Source: CAVTBT01 sp963733065 (GTDB lineage: Bacteria; Actinomycetota; Thermoleophilia; Gaiellales; Gaiellaceae). Taken from it: 64,000 bases of DNA. Location of the stretch: contig CAVTBT010000002.1 in the NCBI GenBank assembly GCA_963733065.1, positions 124,001 through 188,000 on the forward strand, in the 5' to 3' direction. The translations under genes were made by a program, and so were the position numbers. The first letter of the stretch is position 1; the number at the start of each line of letters is the position of its first letter. Below are positions 37,280 to 47,864 of the stretch, piece by piece. The notes below the pieces were generated by a model that made no database searches, was not told the DNA's origin, and worked only from the letters and a program-made list of their open reading frames with translations.

Positions 37280-38232
37280 CGGCCGAGCGCGCGGACCGCG
37301 TGCGCCGCGACCACCGGCGAGCGGTCGGTGCGGAAGGCCTCGCGTGCCTGGGCGCGCGCCAGCTCGAGATCGCCGGCGTTCAGACCGCGCGCGCCGCGGC
37401 GGATCGCCGTCGTGGCGGTCTCGCGCAGGGCCAGGCGCGAAAGCTCGTCTACCCGTGCCGGCGGCAGCACCTCGCGGTTGATCGCGATCGCGCGGCGCAG
37501 GTCCTCGACGTTGGCGCCGGTGCGGAGATCGCCGGCCGAGCTCGACGACGTGTGCACGCGATAGAGGGCGAGCGGTGCCGGCTCGTACCACACCGGGTAC
37601 TGCGCAGCGATCCGCGTCCACATCTCCCAGTCCTCGCAGTGGCGCAGCCGGGCGTCGAAGCCGCCGAGGCGCTCGTAGACGCTGCGGCGGACGACCATCG
37701 CCGGCGTCTGGAGGCGCTGGCCCGTCGCGATGCGGTCGAGCCAGCCGTCGAGCAGCCCGGCCGCCGATCGTTCGAGCGTGCCGAGCGCCGTCCAGCGACC
37801 CTCGGGGTCGATCGCGACGTAGCGGCAGAACGCGGCGCCGAGCTCCGGCAACCGCTCGAACGGCACGCCGAGCGCGCGGTAGAAGCCCGGCCTGACGGCG
37901 TCGTCCCCGTGCAGGAGGTGCACGAGCTCGCCCCGGGAGCGGGTCAGGCACGTGGCGAAGTTCGCGACGTGGCCGACGTTCTTCGGCTGCCGGTGGAACG
38001 ACACGCGGTCACCGCCGATCCTTGCCACCACCTCGGCAACGTCGTCGCTCGACGCGTCGTCGACGACCTCGATCTGCATCGCGTCCGGGCCTGGAGCCTG
38101 CTCCAGCACGCTCTCCAGCGTCGTCGCGACGTACCGGGCGCAGTTGTACGTCGGGATCATCACCGACCACATGGGAGGGGACTGCTCCTGCACGGGCCCG
38201 ACCCGGGCGCGGTGTGGCACGGGCGCGCTCAT
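37201..38232 (-). CDS. Family 2 glycosyltransferase
   Basis: 343 residues. MWSVMIPTYNCARYVATTLE, VVDDASSDDVAEVVAR, LVHLLHGDDAVRPGFYRALG (GDD metal site) and LGGFDARLRHCEDWEMWTRI form the GT2 core; it resembles the neighbouring 36215 gene in layout. ATG 38232 overlaps the PIG-L stop by ATGA, so the two are translated together. Sugar specificity unknown. Confidence 0.88.
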   Translation of the reverse strand: MSAPVPHRARVGPVQEQSPPMWSVMIPTYNCARYVATTLESVLEQAPGPDAMQIEVVDDASSDDVAEVVARIGGDRVSFHRQPKNVGHVANFATCLTRSRGELVHLLHGDDAVRPGFYRALGVPFERLPELGAAFCRYVAIDPEGRWTALGTLERSAAGLLDGWLDRIATGQRLQTPAMVVRRSVYERLGGFDARLRHCEDWEMWTRIAAQYPVWYEPAPLALYRVHTSSSSAGDLRTGANVEDLRRAIAINREVLPPARVDELSRLALRETATTAIRRGARGLNAGDLELARAQAREAFRTDRSPVVAAHAVRALGRYALSRAVRPLRRGLASASRLRSSSR

Positions 38233-38903
38233 CGCACGTCCGCCGCCCTGGCCACGAGCTCGTCCCCCGCCCGCCGCAGCTCCCGGATGGCCCCCATTCG
38301 GCCGCTCCGCCCGAGCGGCGCGAGCTGGCTCGCGTAGCAGGCGACGGCGCGGGCCTTCGACAGGCGGTCCCGGAGCGACGGCTCGGCCGACGCGAACGCT
38401 GCGGGCGGGTTCGCGCCCGTCCACCTGACGTACGGCTGCTCCGCGTAGAGGACGACGTGCGTGCCGGCGGCCGCGTTCGAGAGCGCGAGGTCGTGTAGCC
38501 ACGCGTGCTCGGGATGCTGCAGCGGGAAGCCCGGGACGAGCACCGCGTCGGCTCCGGCGACGGCGGCGGCGAGGTCGTCCCGGACCCGGCCCTCGTCGGG
38601 CGGGACGACGCCGCGGAAGGCGTGAGCCAGCCAGACCGGCTCCGCGCCGATCCGCCGGCAGGCCCGCCGGTCCTCCTCTCGGCGCGCCAGTGCCGCCTCG
38701 CCGGCCGTGCGGAAGCCCGCCTGCCGGTCCCAGTCGCCCGCGGGCTCGTCCGAGGCCGGCTCGCCCGCGAGCACCGTGACCACCGTCACGAGCGACCCGT
38801 GGCGTGCGCGGCCGGCGAGCAAGGCCCCGACGGACAGGACGGCGTCGTCCAGGTGCGGGGACAGCGCGACGATCCGCTCCGCCTGCGCCAGCGGGCGGCC
38901 CAC
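38229..38903 (-). CDS. PIG-L/LmbE family deacetylase
   Basis: 224 residues. The zinc motif is IVALSPHLDDAVLSVGALL, with a further His in HPEHAWLHDLAL. Such enzymes remove N-acetyl from GlcNAc-linked substrates (mycothiol, teicoplanin or surface glycans). Here the neighbours are glycosyltransferases, so a glycan substrate is likelier than mycothiol. GTG 38903 starts 5 bp after the epimerase stop. Confidence 0.85.
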   Translation of the reverse strand: MGRPLAQAERIVALSPHLDDAVLSVGALLAGRARHGSLVTVVTVLAGEPASDEPAGDWDRQAGFRTAGEAALARREEDRRACRRIGAEPVWLAHAFRGVVPPDEGRVRDDLAAAVAGADAVLVPGFPLQHPEHAWLHDLALSNAAAGTHVVLYAEQPYVRWTGANPPAAFASAEPSLRDRLSKARAVACYASQLAPLGRSGRMGAIRELRRAGDELVARAADVR

Positions 38904-38907
38904 GCCG

Positions 38908-39885
38908 CTACGTAGGCGCCGGCGAGCGTGCGTCGGCGAGCACGTCGCCGAGGATCCGCTCGAGGTCGCGCTCGGGCGCCAGCCGATCGCCTCTTCGATC
39001 TTCTCGGTCGAGGGGATCCGGTGGAGCATGTCCTCGATGCCCTCGGCGTAGACCTGGTCGTAGGGCACGTACACGAGCTCGGACGACGAGCCGGTGAGCT
39101 CGAGCACGCGCTCGGCGAGGTCGACGATGCGGATGCGCTCCTGGCGAGCCGACGTTGAAGATCTCGCCCGACGTGCCGTCGTCCATCAGGCCGCGCAGCG
39201 CCCGGATCGTGTCGTCGACGTGGCAGAAGCAGCGGGTCTGGTTGCCGTCGCCGTGGATCTCGAGCGGACGCCCGGCGAGCGCGTTCGCGACGAAGTTCGG
39301 GACGACCATGCCGTACTGGCCGCTCTGGCGCGGGCCGACGGTGTTGAAGAGCCGCGCGATCACGCAGTCGAGCCCACGCTCGTGGTGGTGCGCGAGCGCG
39401 AGGAACTCGTCCATCGCCTTCGAGTCGGCGTAGGCCCAGCGCCGCTGCGTCGTCGGCCCGTAGATGCGCCGGGCGCTCTCCGCGAGCGGCACCTCGTCGC
39501 GATGGTCGCCGTACACCTCGGACGTGGACGCGATCAGCACCCGCTTGCCGAAGCGGTTGCAGTGGTCCAGCACGATCTCGGTGCCCTGCACGTTCGTGAC
39601 GAGCGTGCGCACGGGCTGCTCGACGATCAGCCGGACGCCGACCGCGGCCGCCAGGTGGTAGACGACGTCGCACTTGTGCACGAGCTCGTTGACGACCGCC
39701 GGCGAGAGCACGGAGTCGACGACGAGGTGGAAGTCCGTGCGGTCGCCGAGGTGGTCGACGTTCGCCAGCGAGCCGGTCGAGAGGTCGTCGAGCGCCCACA
39801 CCTCCCAGCCGTCCTCGAGCAGGAGCTCAGCGAGGTGGGAGCCGATGAAGCCGGCCCCGCCGGTGATCAGCGCCTTTCCGGGCAC
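38908..39885 (-). CDS. NAD-dependent sugar epimerase/dehydratase, two compensating shifts
   Basis: About 325 residues. Rossmann motif ALITGGAGFIGSHLAELLL, then IASTSEVYGDH, and the catalytic YADSK in RRWAYADSKAMDEF. CHVDDTIRALRGLM and GEIFNVGS are conserved. Near 39150 an extra base moves the frame (IRIVDLAERVLELTG follows in the next frame), and near 38985 it returns, giving EAIGWRP then ERDLERILGDVLAD. Between them the protein reads normally. It belongs to the UDP-sugar epimerase/decarboxylase group and likely supplies an activated sugar to the adjacent transferases. Confidence 0.85.
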   Translation of the reverse strand: MPGKALITGGAGFIGSHLAELLLEDGWEVWALDDLSTGSLANVDHLGDRTDFHLVVDSVLSPAVVNELVHKCDVVYHLAAAVGVRLIVEQPVRTLVTNVQGTEIVLDHCNRFGKRVLIASTSEVYGDHRDEVPLAESARRIYGPTTQRRWAYADSKAMDEFLALAHHHERGLDCVIARLFNTVGPRQSGQYGMVVPNFVANALAGRPLEIHGDGNQTRCFCHVDDTIRALRGLMDDGTSGEIFNVGSPGAHPHRRPRRARARAHRLVVRARVRALRPGLRRGHRGHAPPDPLDREDRRGDRLAPERDLERILGDVLADARSPAPT

Positions 39886-39897
39886 CGCGCAAGCGTA
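39886..39897 (-). promoter_or_regulatory. -10 (TACGCT) for leaderless epimerase start
   Basis: Minus strand TACGCT (39897-39892), six bases, GTG 39885. It would also serve the downstream PIG-L and glycosyltransferase genes. Confidence 0.5.
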
Positions 39898-39976
39898 GTG
39901 GACGCGTCGGAGCCGTTGGGCCCTGCGTTCAACTCTATGGGCCGATCGGCCGATGCCTCTCTCGGAAGCCGTTCGT

Positions 39977-40049
39977 TACCATGGTCGTACCTTCGACTCG
40001 ACGCCAGGTCATGATGTCCCGGCGCCGAAGAACCCAAGGGAAAGGAGGG
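39977..40049 (+). promoter_or_regulatory. clpC leader: possible -10 and strong ribosome site
   Basis: A TACCAT box (39977-39982) lies about 80 nt before the start, and AAAGGAGGG (40041-40049) precedes GTG 40061 by 11 nt. I see no CtsR, HspR or CIRCE operator in the 175-bp gap after the epimerase start, so clpC control here is unexplained. Confidence 0.4.
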
Positions 40050-40060
40050 TCGAGGGAGCC

Positions 40061-42604
<2,544 letters not shown>

Positions 42605-42607
42605 GTC

Positions 42608-42633
42608 GAGAGGCCGCCGAGAGGCGGCCTCTC
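42608..42633 (+). terminator. Terminator hairpin after clpC
   Basis: GAGAGGCCGCC (42608-42618), GAGA loop, GGCGGCCTCTC (42623-42633): a perfect 11-bp stem, followed by a pyrimidine run (TCCTTTCC) rather than a pure T tract. Confidence 0.7.
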
Positions 42634-42649
42634 TCCTTTCCGGCGGCGG

Positions 42650-42662
42650 TAGGGTCGCCGGC
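42650..42662 (+). promoter_or_regulatory. -10 (TAGGGT) for leaderless GNAT gene
   Basis: TAGGGT 42650-42655, seven bases, GTG 42663, directly downstream of the clpC terminator. Confidence 0.5.
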
Positions 42663-43106
42663 GTGGACATCCGTCACGCGCAGCCCTCCGACTACGGTCG
42701 GATCATCCAGCACGTCAACGTGTGGTGGGGCGGCCGGGAGATGGCTCCGCTCCTGCCGAAGCTCTTCTTCCTACACTTCGAGGGGACGAGCTTCGTCGCC
42801 GAGCAGGACGGCGAGCTCGCAGGCTTCCTGGTCGGCTTCCTGTCGCAGACGGATCCGGAGGAGGCGTACGTGCACTTCGTGGGCGTCGCGCCCGAGCAGC
42901 GAGGCTCGGGGCTCGGACGTGCGCTCTACGAGCGGTTCTTCGAGGCCGCCCGCTCACACGACCGCAGGCTCGTCCGCTGCGTCACCTCGCCGGTGAACGA
43001 GGCATCGGTCGCGTTCCACCGCGCGATCGGCTTCGAGGTCGAACGCGTCGCTCACGACTACGACGGGCCGGGCGAGGATCGCGTGGTGATGATCCGCAGG
43101 CTCTGA
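42663..43106 (+). CDS. GNAT acetyltransferase
   Basis: 147 residues, single GNAT domain. It starts MDIRHAQPSDYGRIIQHVNV; the acetyl-CoA loop is VGVAPEQRGSGLGRALYERF and the C-terminal VNEASVAFHRAIGFEVE. Substrate unknown. It is bracketed by two hairpin terminators and its own promoter, so it is an independent unit between clpC and radA. Confidence 0.88.
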   Translation: MDIRHAQPSDYGRIIQHVNVWWGGREMAPLLPKLFFLHFEGTSFVAEQDGELAGFLVGFLSQTDPEEAYVHFVGVAPEQRGSGLGRALYERFFEAARSHDRRLVRCVTSPVNEASVAFHRAIGFEVERVAHDYDGPGEDRVVMIRRL

Positions 43107-43131
43107 TCGCCGCCGGACAGGCGACGATGGA

Positions 43132-43157
43132 GAGAGCGGCCCTTGCGGGCCGCTCTC
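43132..43157. terminator. Hairpin between convergent genes
   Basis: GAGAGCGGCCC (43132-43142), TTGC loop, GGGCCGCTCTC (43147-43157): perfect 11-bp stem between the GNAT gene and the opposite proline-rich membrane protein. It could end transcription from both sides. Confidence 0.65.
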
Positions 43158-43164
43158 GGTGTCG

Positions 43165-43818
43165 CTAGGTCGTCGGGCCGCCCGACGAGGGCGGGTCGCC
43201 CGGTGGTGACGTGGGTGGTGACGCCTGTGGCGGCGCCGCCGGTGGCGGCGGAGGGGCCGGTGGCGGCGGAGGAGCAGGAGGCGTCGGGTCGACGGGCGGG
43301 GGAGTGGCCGGGGCGGCCGGCGGCGCCGGCGGCTCCGTGGTGGCGGTCGTGCCCGTCGTTGCCGGCCGCATCGATGTCGCCTCGGATCTGAGCGTGTCGA
43401 CGCCGCCCGCCTCCTGGATCTGTAACCAGGCGCCGACCGCGACGATGATCGCCAGCAGCACGCCGATGTAGCTCCAGAGCGTCGACTCGTCGTCGACGAG
43501 GTTCTTGATCACGGCGAAGAACAGGATCAACGTCCCGAGCAGCCCGGCAGTCATGGCCGAGGACACGGGCAGCGGGATGTCGACCGCCGCGATGCGCACG
43601 ACCAGCCAGGCGAGCAGGACGATGGTGAACAGGCCGAGCATCCAGCCCCAGAACCCGTGCCACGCGTTGAAGGAGAGATCGGCGCCGAGCTGCTCCGCGA
43701 CCTCTCCGAGCTCGCCGTCACCGAAGTCCTGCCACGGCAGGAAGAGGCTGATGAAGAGGAGCACGCCTCCGACGAGCATGAGCTGCGCTCCGCGCGAAAG
43801 CGCCGAGAGTCTGTCCAT
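43165..43818 (-). CDS. Membrane protein with proline-rich tail, hypothetical
   Basis: 217 residues. About four membrane helices (LMLVGGVLLFISLFLPW, WGWMLGLFTIVLLAWLVV, AGLLGTLILFFAVIKNL, YIGVLLAIIVAVGAWL) precede a low-complexity tail of about 65 residues rich in Pro, Ala and Thr. The first part resembles small actinobacterial membrane proteins with a conserved FLPW near helix 1. GGAAGGA before ATG 43818 fits a ribosome site. Function unknown. Confidence 0.75.
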   Translation of the reverse strand: MDRLSALSRGAQLMLVGGVLLFISLFLPWQDFGDGELGEVAEQLGADLSFNAWHGFWGWMLGLFTIVLLAWLVVRIAAVDIPLPVSSAMTAGLLGTLILFFAVIKNLVDDESTLWSYIGVLLAIIVAVGAWLQIQEAGGVDTLRSEATSMRPATTGTTATTEPPAPPAAPATPPPVDPTPPAPPPPPAPPPPPAAPPQASPPTSPPGDPPSSGGPTT

Positions 43819-43940
43819 TCCGCTGTTCCTTCCTGTCGGTGAGGTCGCTCGCCTTGTTCACCGGGGACTCTGAAAGGCCTGCCTCACACTTGCAAGGGAA
43901 TCGGCACGGTTTCGTTGCAAATACCGTCGGCCGCCGACCC

Positions 43941-43952
43941 TAGACTGGCCCG
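43941..43952 (+). promoter_or_regulatory. -10 (TAGACT) for leaderless radA
   Basis: TAGACT 43941-43946, six bases, ATG 43953. A TTGCAA lies at 43915-43920, 20 bp upstream of the box. Confidence 0.55.
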
Positions 43953-45335
43953 ATGGCAGCGAAGGTCATCGTCCAGCACGTCTGCTCGGAGTGCGGGACG
44001 ACCACGGGGCGCTGGCTCGGGCGCTGCCCCGGGTGCGGCGGCTTCGGGACACTCGTCGAGGAGCTGACCAGCCGGGAGGGCGCTGCACCGAAGTCGGCGG
44101 CGCGCGCGCTGCAGTCGCTCGGAGACGTCGCGGCCGACGAGGCCGAGCGGATCTCGACCGGTGTCCCCGAGCTCGACCGAGTGCTCGGCGGCGGCCTCGT
44201 CCCCGCGTCGCTCGTGCTCGTCGGCGGCGAGCCCGGGGTCGGGAAGTCCACGCTCCTGTTGATGGCCCTCCGTGCGATGAGCGAGGAGCGGCGAGTCGTG
44301 CTCGTGACGGGCGAGGAGTCGACGCCGCAGGTGAAGCTGCGCGCCGCGAGGCTGGGAGGGGCGGACCGCGTCGAGATCCTGGCGGAGACCGAGCTCGACG
44401 CCGTGTGCGCGACGCTCGAACGCGAGCGGCCCGTTGTCTGCGTGATCGACTCGGTGCAGACGCTGTACGCCGCCGAGCTCGGCTCGGCTCCCGGCTCGGT
44501 CGCACAGGTACGCGAGGCGGCGGCGCGGCTGCTCCGTGTCGCGAAGGAGAACGGCGTCGCGACCATCCTCGTCGGCCACGTCACGAAGGACGGCACCGTT
44601 GCCGGGCCGCGCGTGCTCGAGCACCTCGTCGACTGCGTGCTCCAGTTCGAGGGCGACCGCTACCACGCGCACCGCATCCTGCGGGCGGTCAAGAACCGGT
44701 TCGGCTCGACGAACGAGCTCGGCGTCTTCGAGATGACCGGCGCGGGCCTCGTCGGGGTGCCCGATCCGTCGGAGCTCTTCGGGCGGATCGAGCCCGGCGA
44801 GGTCGGGGCGGCGGTCGCGTGCGCGCTGGAAGGGACGCGGCCGCTCCTGCTCGAGATCCAGGCGCTCGTCGCGCCCACCGACCTCGCGATGCCGCGCCGG
44901 GTGGGCACAGGGGTCGATCCGAAGCGGCTGGCGATGATCGTCGCCGTCCTGTCGCGGCACGCGGGCGTGCCGCTCGGCGGCGCAGACGTCTTCGTGAACG
45001 TCGCAGGCGGTGTCCGCATCGACGAGCCGGGGGCGGACCTGGCCGTGGCGCTCGCAATCGCCTCGGCCGCGCGTGGCCGTCCAGTGCGCGAGGGCTGGGC
45101 GGCATTCGGAGAGATCGGTCTCACCGGACGGCTGCGGCCGGCGGCGCAGTCGGAGCGTCGGCTCGAGGAGTGCGCGAAGCTCGGCCTCGCTGCCGCGCTC
45201 GGGCCGGTCGGGTCGCGGCGCCGTGGCAGACTTCGACTGGAGGAGGCCGCGACCCTCAGGGAAGCGCTGGCGGCCGGACTGGATGCAGAGCGACCCCAAG
45301 CCGACGAGACCGAGCGACGACGATCCGCGGCGTGA
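43953..45335 (+). CDS. radA: DNA repair protein RadA
   Basis: 460 residues. Zinc finger CSECGTTTGRWLGRCPGC at the N-terminus, Walker A VGGEPGVGKSTLLLMAL, the RadA signature VKNRFGSTNELGVFEM and a Lon-like C-terminal domain (IDEPGADLAVALAIASAA). It is a branch-migrating helicase acting in recombination. Leaderless ATG 43953. It overlaps disA by 53 bases, as the pair is often coupled. Confidence 0.97.
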   Translation: MAAKVIVQHVCSECGTTTGRWLGRCPGCGGFGTLVEELTSREGAAPKSAARALQSLGDVAADEAERISTGVPELDRVLGGGLVPASLVLVGGEPGVGKSTLLLMALRAMSEERRVVLVTGEESTPQVKLRAARLGGADRVEILAETELDAVCATLERERPVVCVIDSVQTLYAAELGSAPGSVAQVREAAARLLRVAKENGVATILVGHVTKDGTVAGPRVLEHLVDCVLQFEGDRYHAHRILRAVKNRFGSTNELGVFEMTGAGLVGVPDPSELFGRIEPGEVGAAVACALEGTRPLLLEIQALVAPTDLAMPRRVGTGVDPKRLAMIVAVLSRHAGVPLGGADVFVNVAGGVRIDEPGADLAVALAIASAARGRPVREGWAAFGEIGLTGRLRPAAQSERRLEECAKLGLAAALGPVGSRRRGRLRLEEAATLREALAAGLDAERPQADETERRRSAA

Positions 45336-46395
45336 GCGGCGCCTGCTGGATGCGGTCGCCCGCGTCGCGCCCGGCACCGAGCTGCGGCAGGGCATCGACG
45401 ACATCATTCGCTCACACGAGGGCGCCCTGATCGTCGTCGGCCATCCCGACGCGCTCTCGTTCCTCTACTCCGGCGGCATCAGGCTCGACCAGCCGTTCAC
45501 GCCCCAGCTCCTCTTCGAGCTGGCCAAGATGGACGGGGCCATCATCGTCAACGAGCCCTGCACGCGGCTCGCCTACGCGAACGTCCAGCTGATGCCCGAT
45601 CCGACCATCCCGTCGAACGAGACGGGCACGAGGCACCGCACCGCCGAGCGCGTCGCCAAGCAGACGGGGTCGCTCGTCGTGTCGATCTCCCAGCAGCGTG
45701 AGACGGTCACCCTGTTCTCCGGGCCGGAGCGCTACCAGCTCGACCCGATCGCGACGGTGCTGGCGAAGACCAATCAGGCGCTCGCTGCCCTCGAGACCTA
45801 CCGGCAGCGTCTCGAGCAGGCGCTCGCCCGCCTCACGGCGCTCGAGTTCCAGACCGCAGTCATGCTCGACGACGTGCTCGTGGTGCTGCAGCGGGCAGAG
45901 ATGACGACGCGGATGGTCGAGGAGATCGAGCGCGACTGCATCGAGCTCGGCTCCGAGGGGCGGCTGATCCGCATGCAGCTCGACGAGCTGATCGGCGAGG
46001 TGCCGGTGGAGAAGGCCGCCGTCGTGAGCGACTACCACGCGAGCGACGACCCGGCCGACGTCGTAACCGCGCTCGAGCGGTTGCGGGCGCTCCCCTACCA
46101 GAACCTGCTCGAGGTGGAGGTGCTCGGCGAGCTCCTCGGCTACCCGCGGGTCAATCCGCTCGACCACGTCGTCAGCCCCAGGGGCTACCGCGCGCTGGCG
46201 CACATCCCCCGGCTCCCGCCCGCGGTCATCAAGCGCGTCGTGCGCGGGATGGAGGGCCTGGACGCGATCGTACGGGCGGGCCAGCGCGAGCTCGAAGCCG
46301 TGGAAGGCGTCGGCGCCGTCCGCGCCCGCGAGATTCGCGAGGGCCTGCGGCGGCTGCAGGAGCACAACCTCGTCGACCGCTACCTGAACCTCTGA
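45283..46395 (+). CDS. disA: Diadenylate cyclase, DNA integrity scanning protein DisA
   Basis: 370 residues. The DAC domain has the catalytic KMDGAIIVNEPC and GTRHRTAERVAKQTGSLVV; a helical spine and a C-terminal helix-hairpin-helix (LEAVEGVGAVRAREIREGL) bind branched DNA. It makes c-di-AMP. ATG 45283 (MQSDPKPTRPSDDDP) lies inside the end of radA; a start nearer LDAVARVAPG is possible. The window shows no c-di-AMP phosphodiesterase. Confidence 0.96.
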   Translation: MQSDPKPTRPSDDDPRRERRLLDAVARVAPGTELRQGIDDIIRSHEGALIVVGHPDALSFLYSGGIRLDQPFTPQLLFELAKMDGAIIVNEPCTRLAYANVQLMPDPTIPSNETGTRHRTAERVAKQTGSLVVSISQQRETVTLFSGPERYQLDPIATVLAKTNQALAALETYRQRLEQALARLTALEFQTAVMLDDVLVVLQRAEMTTRMVEEIERDCIELGSEGRLIRMQLDELIGEVPVEKAAVVSDYHASDDPADVVTALERLRALPYQNLLEVEVLGELLGYPRVNPLDHVVSPRGYRALAHIPRLPPAVIKRVVRGMEGLDAIVRAGQRELEAVEGVGAVRAREIREGLRRLQEHNLVDRYLNL

Positions 46396-46424
46396 CGGGA
46401 AAAAGCCCTGCTCGTAGCGAACAT

Positions 46425-46444
46425 TGGCCGAAAAACGGCCATTT
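46425..46444 (+). terminator. Weak terminator after disA
   Basis: TGGCCG (46425-46430), AAAAA loop, CGGCCA (46436-46441), then TTT. Six-bp stem, short T run. Confidence 0.45.
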
Positions 46445-46458
46445 CCAGCGATTTTCGC

Positions 46459-46464
46459 TATACT
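46459..46464 (+). promoter_or_regulatory. -10 (TATACT), probable carD promoter
   Basis: A near-consensus TATACT in an AT-rich stretch (TTTTCGCTATACT). A start about 7 nt later falls at about 46471. No good -35 is visible at 17 bp, as expected for a promoter relying on other factors. Confidence 0.5.
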
Positions 46465-46473
46465 GCTCAGGCT

Positions 46474-46507
46474 CGCCGGCCAGGAATCTCAGTGCCGGCG
46501 CTTTTTC
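46474..46507 (+). terminator. Intrinsic terminator-like hairpin in the carD leader
   Basis: CGCCGGC (46474-46480) pairs with GCCGGCG (46494-46500) across a 13-nt loop and is followed directly by CTTTTTC. It starts only about 10 nt after the TATACT box and ends about 35 nt before the carD start, so it would act on the leader as an attenuator, or end a very short RNA. Confidence 0.6.
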
Positions 46508-46527
46508 ATGAGACTGGCGATTTGACC

Positions 46528-46537
46528 AAAGGGGAGG
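46528..46537 (+). promoter_or_regulatory. Ribosome site fixing the carD start
   Basis: AAAGGGGAGG, 5 nt before TTG 46543. It decides in favour of TTG 46543 over upstream in-frame codons that would lie inside the hairpin. Confidence 0.7.
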
Positions 46538-46542
46538 TCGGC

Positions 46543-47085
46543 TTGTTCGATGTCGGCGACAAGGTGGTGTACCCGCACCACGGGGCAGGCACGGTCATCA
46601 AGAAGGAAAAGCGCGAGGTGTTGGGGGAGTCGCGCGAGTACCTCACGATCCAGATCCTGCATAACGACATGACCGTCCAGGTGCCATGCGACAACGCCGA
46701 GAAGGTCGGCCTGCGCTACATCATCGACGAGGAGACCGTGCAGCTCGTCGTGAAGGCGCTGACCGGGGGCTCGACGGAGATGCCCAAGAACTGGAACCGC
46801 CGCTTCAAGCACAACCGCGACAAGATGAAGACCGGCGACATCTTCGAACTCGCCGAGGTGGTGCGGAACCTCTCGCTGCGCGATCACGAGAAGGGGCTGT
46901 CGACCGGCGAGAAGCAGATGTTCGTGAAGGCCAAGAAGATCCTGGCCTCCGAGCTCATGTACGCCAAGGATCTCGACGAGGACGGCGCGGCCGAGTGGCT
47001 CGACGGCGTGCTTGCGGGCGCCGAGAACGGCAAGTCGGTCAGCAAGAAGACCTCCAAGGCGAAGACGGCGGCCGCGGCCGCTTAA
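46543..47085 (+). CDS. carD: CarD/CdnL-family transcriptional regulator
   Basis: 180 residues. The N-terminal RNAP-interacting domain begins LFDVGDKVVYPHHGAGTVI and continues YLTIQILHNDMTVQVPCDN; the helical DNA-binding part has MPKNWNRRFKHNRDKMKTGD, LAEVVRNLSLRDHEKGLS and LSTGEKQMF. It stabilises open complexes, notably at rRNA promoters. The tail is Lys/Ala-rich. In mycobacteria carD also precedes ispD-ispF. Confidence 0.95.
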   Translation: MFDVGDKVVYPHHGAGTVIKKEKREVLGESREYLTIQILHNDMTVQVPCDNAEKVGLRYIIDEETVQLVVKALTGGSTEMPKNWNRRFKHNRDKMKTGDIFELAEVVRNLSLRDHEKGLSTGEKQMFVKAKKILASELMYAKDLDEDGAAEWLDGVLAGAENGKSVSKKTSKAKTAAAAA

Positions 47086-47152
47086 GGCGCTTCTCGGCTT
47101 CGCTGGGAAGGGCCGCTGCAGGGATGCGCGGACGCGTGCAGACTCTGCGTCC

Positions 47153-47864
47153 GTGCACGACGCGTCGAGTGCTCGCGTAGACACGTCCGGCGGAGCCGGA
47201 GGTGTCTGGGCGCTCCTCGTCGCGGCCGGCAGCGGAGAGCGTCTCGGGGCGGACCGGCCGAAGGCGTTCGCACGGCTCGGCGGCAGGCCGCTCCTGGCCG
47301 AGAGCCTCGAGCGGCTCGACCGCTCGGACTGGGTCGACGCGATCGTCGTGGCGGCGCCGCCCGGCTGGGAGGAGCCGGTGATCCTGCTCGCGGAGGAGCT
47401 GGCGGCCTCCAAGGTCGTCGCCGCCGTGGCGGGCGGCGCGACACGGGCGGCATCGGTGCGCGCGGCAATGGCCGAGGTGCCGGAGGACGCGGTCGCCGTC
47501 CTCGTCCACGACGCCGCCAGGCCGCTGCTGGACGACGCTGTGCTCGGGCGGGTGCTGGAGCCGCTGGCGGAGGGGGTCGACGGGGTCGTGCCGGCGCTCA
47601 GGATCGCCGACACCGTCAAGCGGGTGCGCGGCACGGCCGTCGAGGAGACGCTCGCCCGCGACGAGCTCGTGGCGGCGCAGACGCCGCAGTGCTTCCCGGC
47701 CGACGTGCTGCGCCGGGCGCTGGCGCGCGAGGTCGGAGGACGTCAGCGACTGCGCGTCACTCGTGGAGGCGGCCGGCGGCCGCGTGCGCATCGTCGAGGG
47801 CGACCCCCGGCTGCTCAAGATCACCACAGCCGCCGACCTGGCGCTCGTGGAGTCGTGGCTGTGA
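47153..47864 (+). CDS. ispD: 2-C-methyl-D-erythritol 4-phosphate cytidylyltransferase, frameshifted
   Basis: MEP-pathway enzyme making CDP-ME. The CTP loop is LLVAAGSGERLGADRPKAF; VLVHDAARPLLDDAVLG, RIADTVKRV and AAQTPQCFPADVL follow. At about 47735 the frame changes: LAREV continues as DVSDCASLVEAAGGRVRIVE, repaired by removing one G from the GG. The final LKITTAADLALVESWL is typical. GTG 47153 follows CAGACT by 8 nt. The stop overlaps the HAD gene (GTGA). Confidence 0.88.

Noticed and set aside
36215..38337. Long alternative frame across the glycosyltransferase genes (36397-38337)
   Set aside because: Antisense/out-of-frame shadow with Arg/Ala-rich low complexity.
39886..40060. CtsR, HspR or CIRCE heat-shock operator before clpC
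   Set aside because: No matching direct or inverted repeat was found on reading the gap.
43180..43390. Pro/Gly-coding repeats as a separate plus-strand gene
   Set aside because: They are the complement of the proline-rich tail of the 43165-43818 membrane protein.
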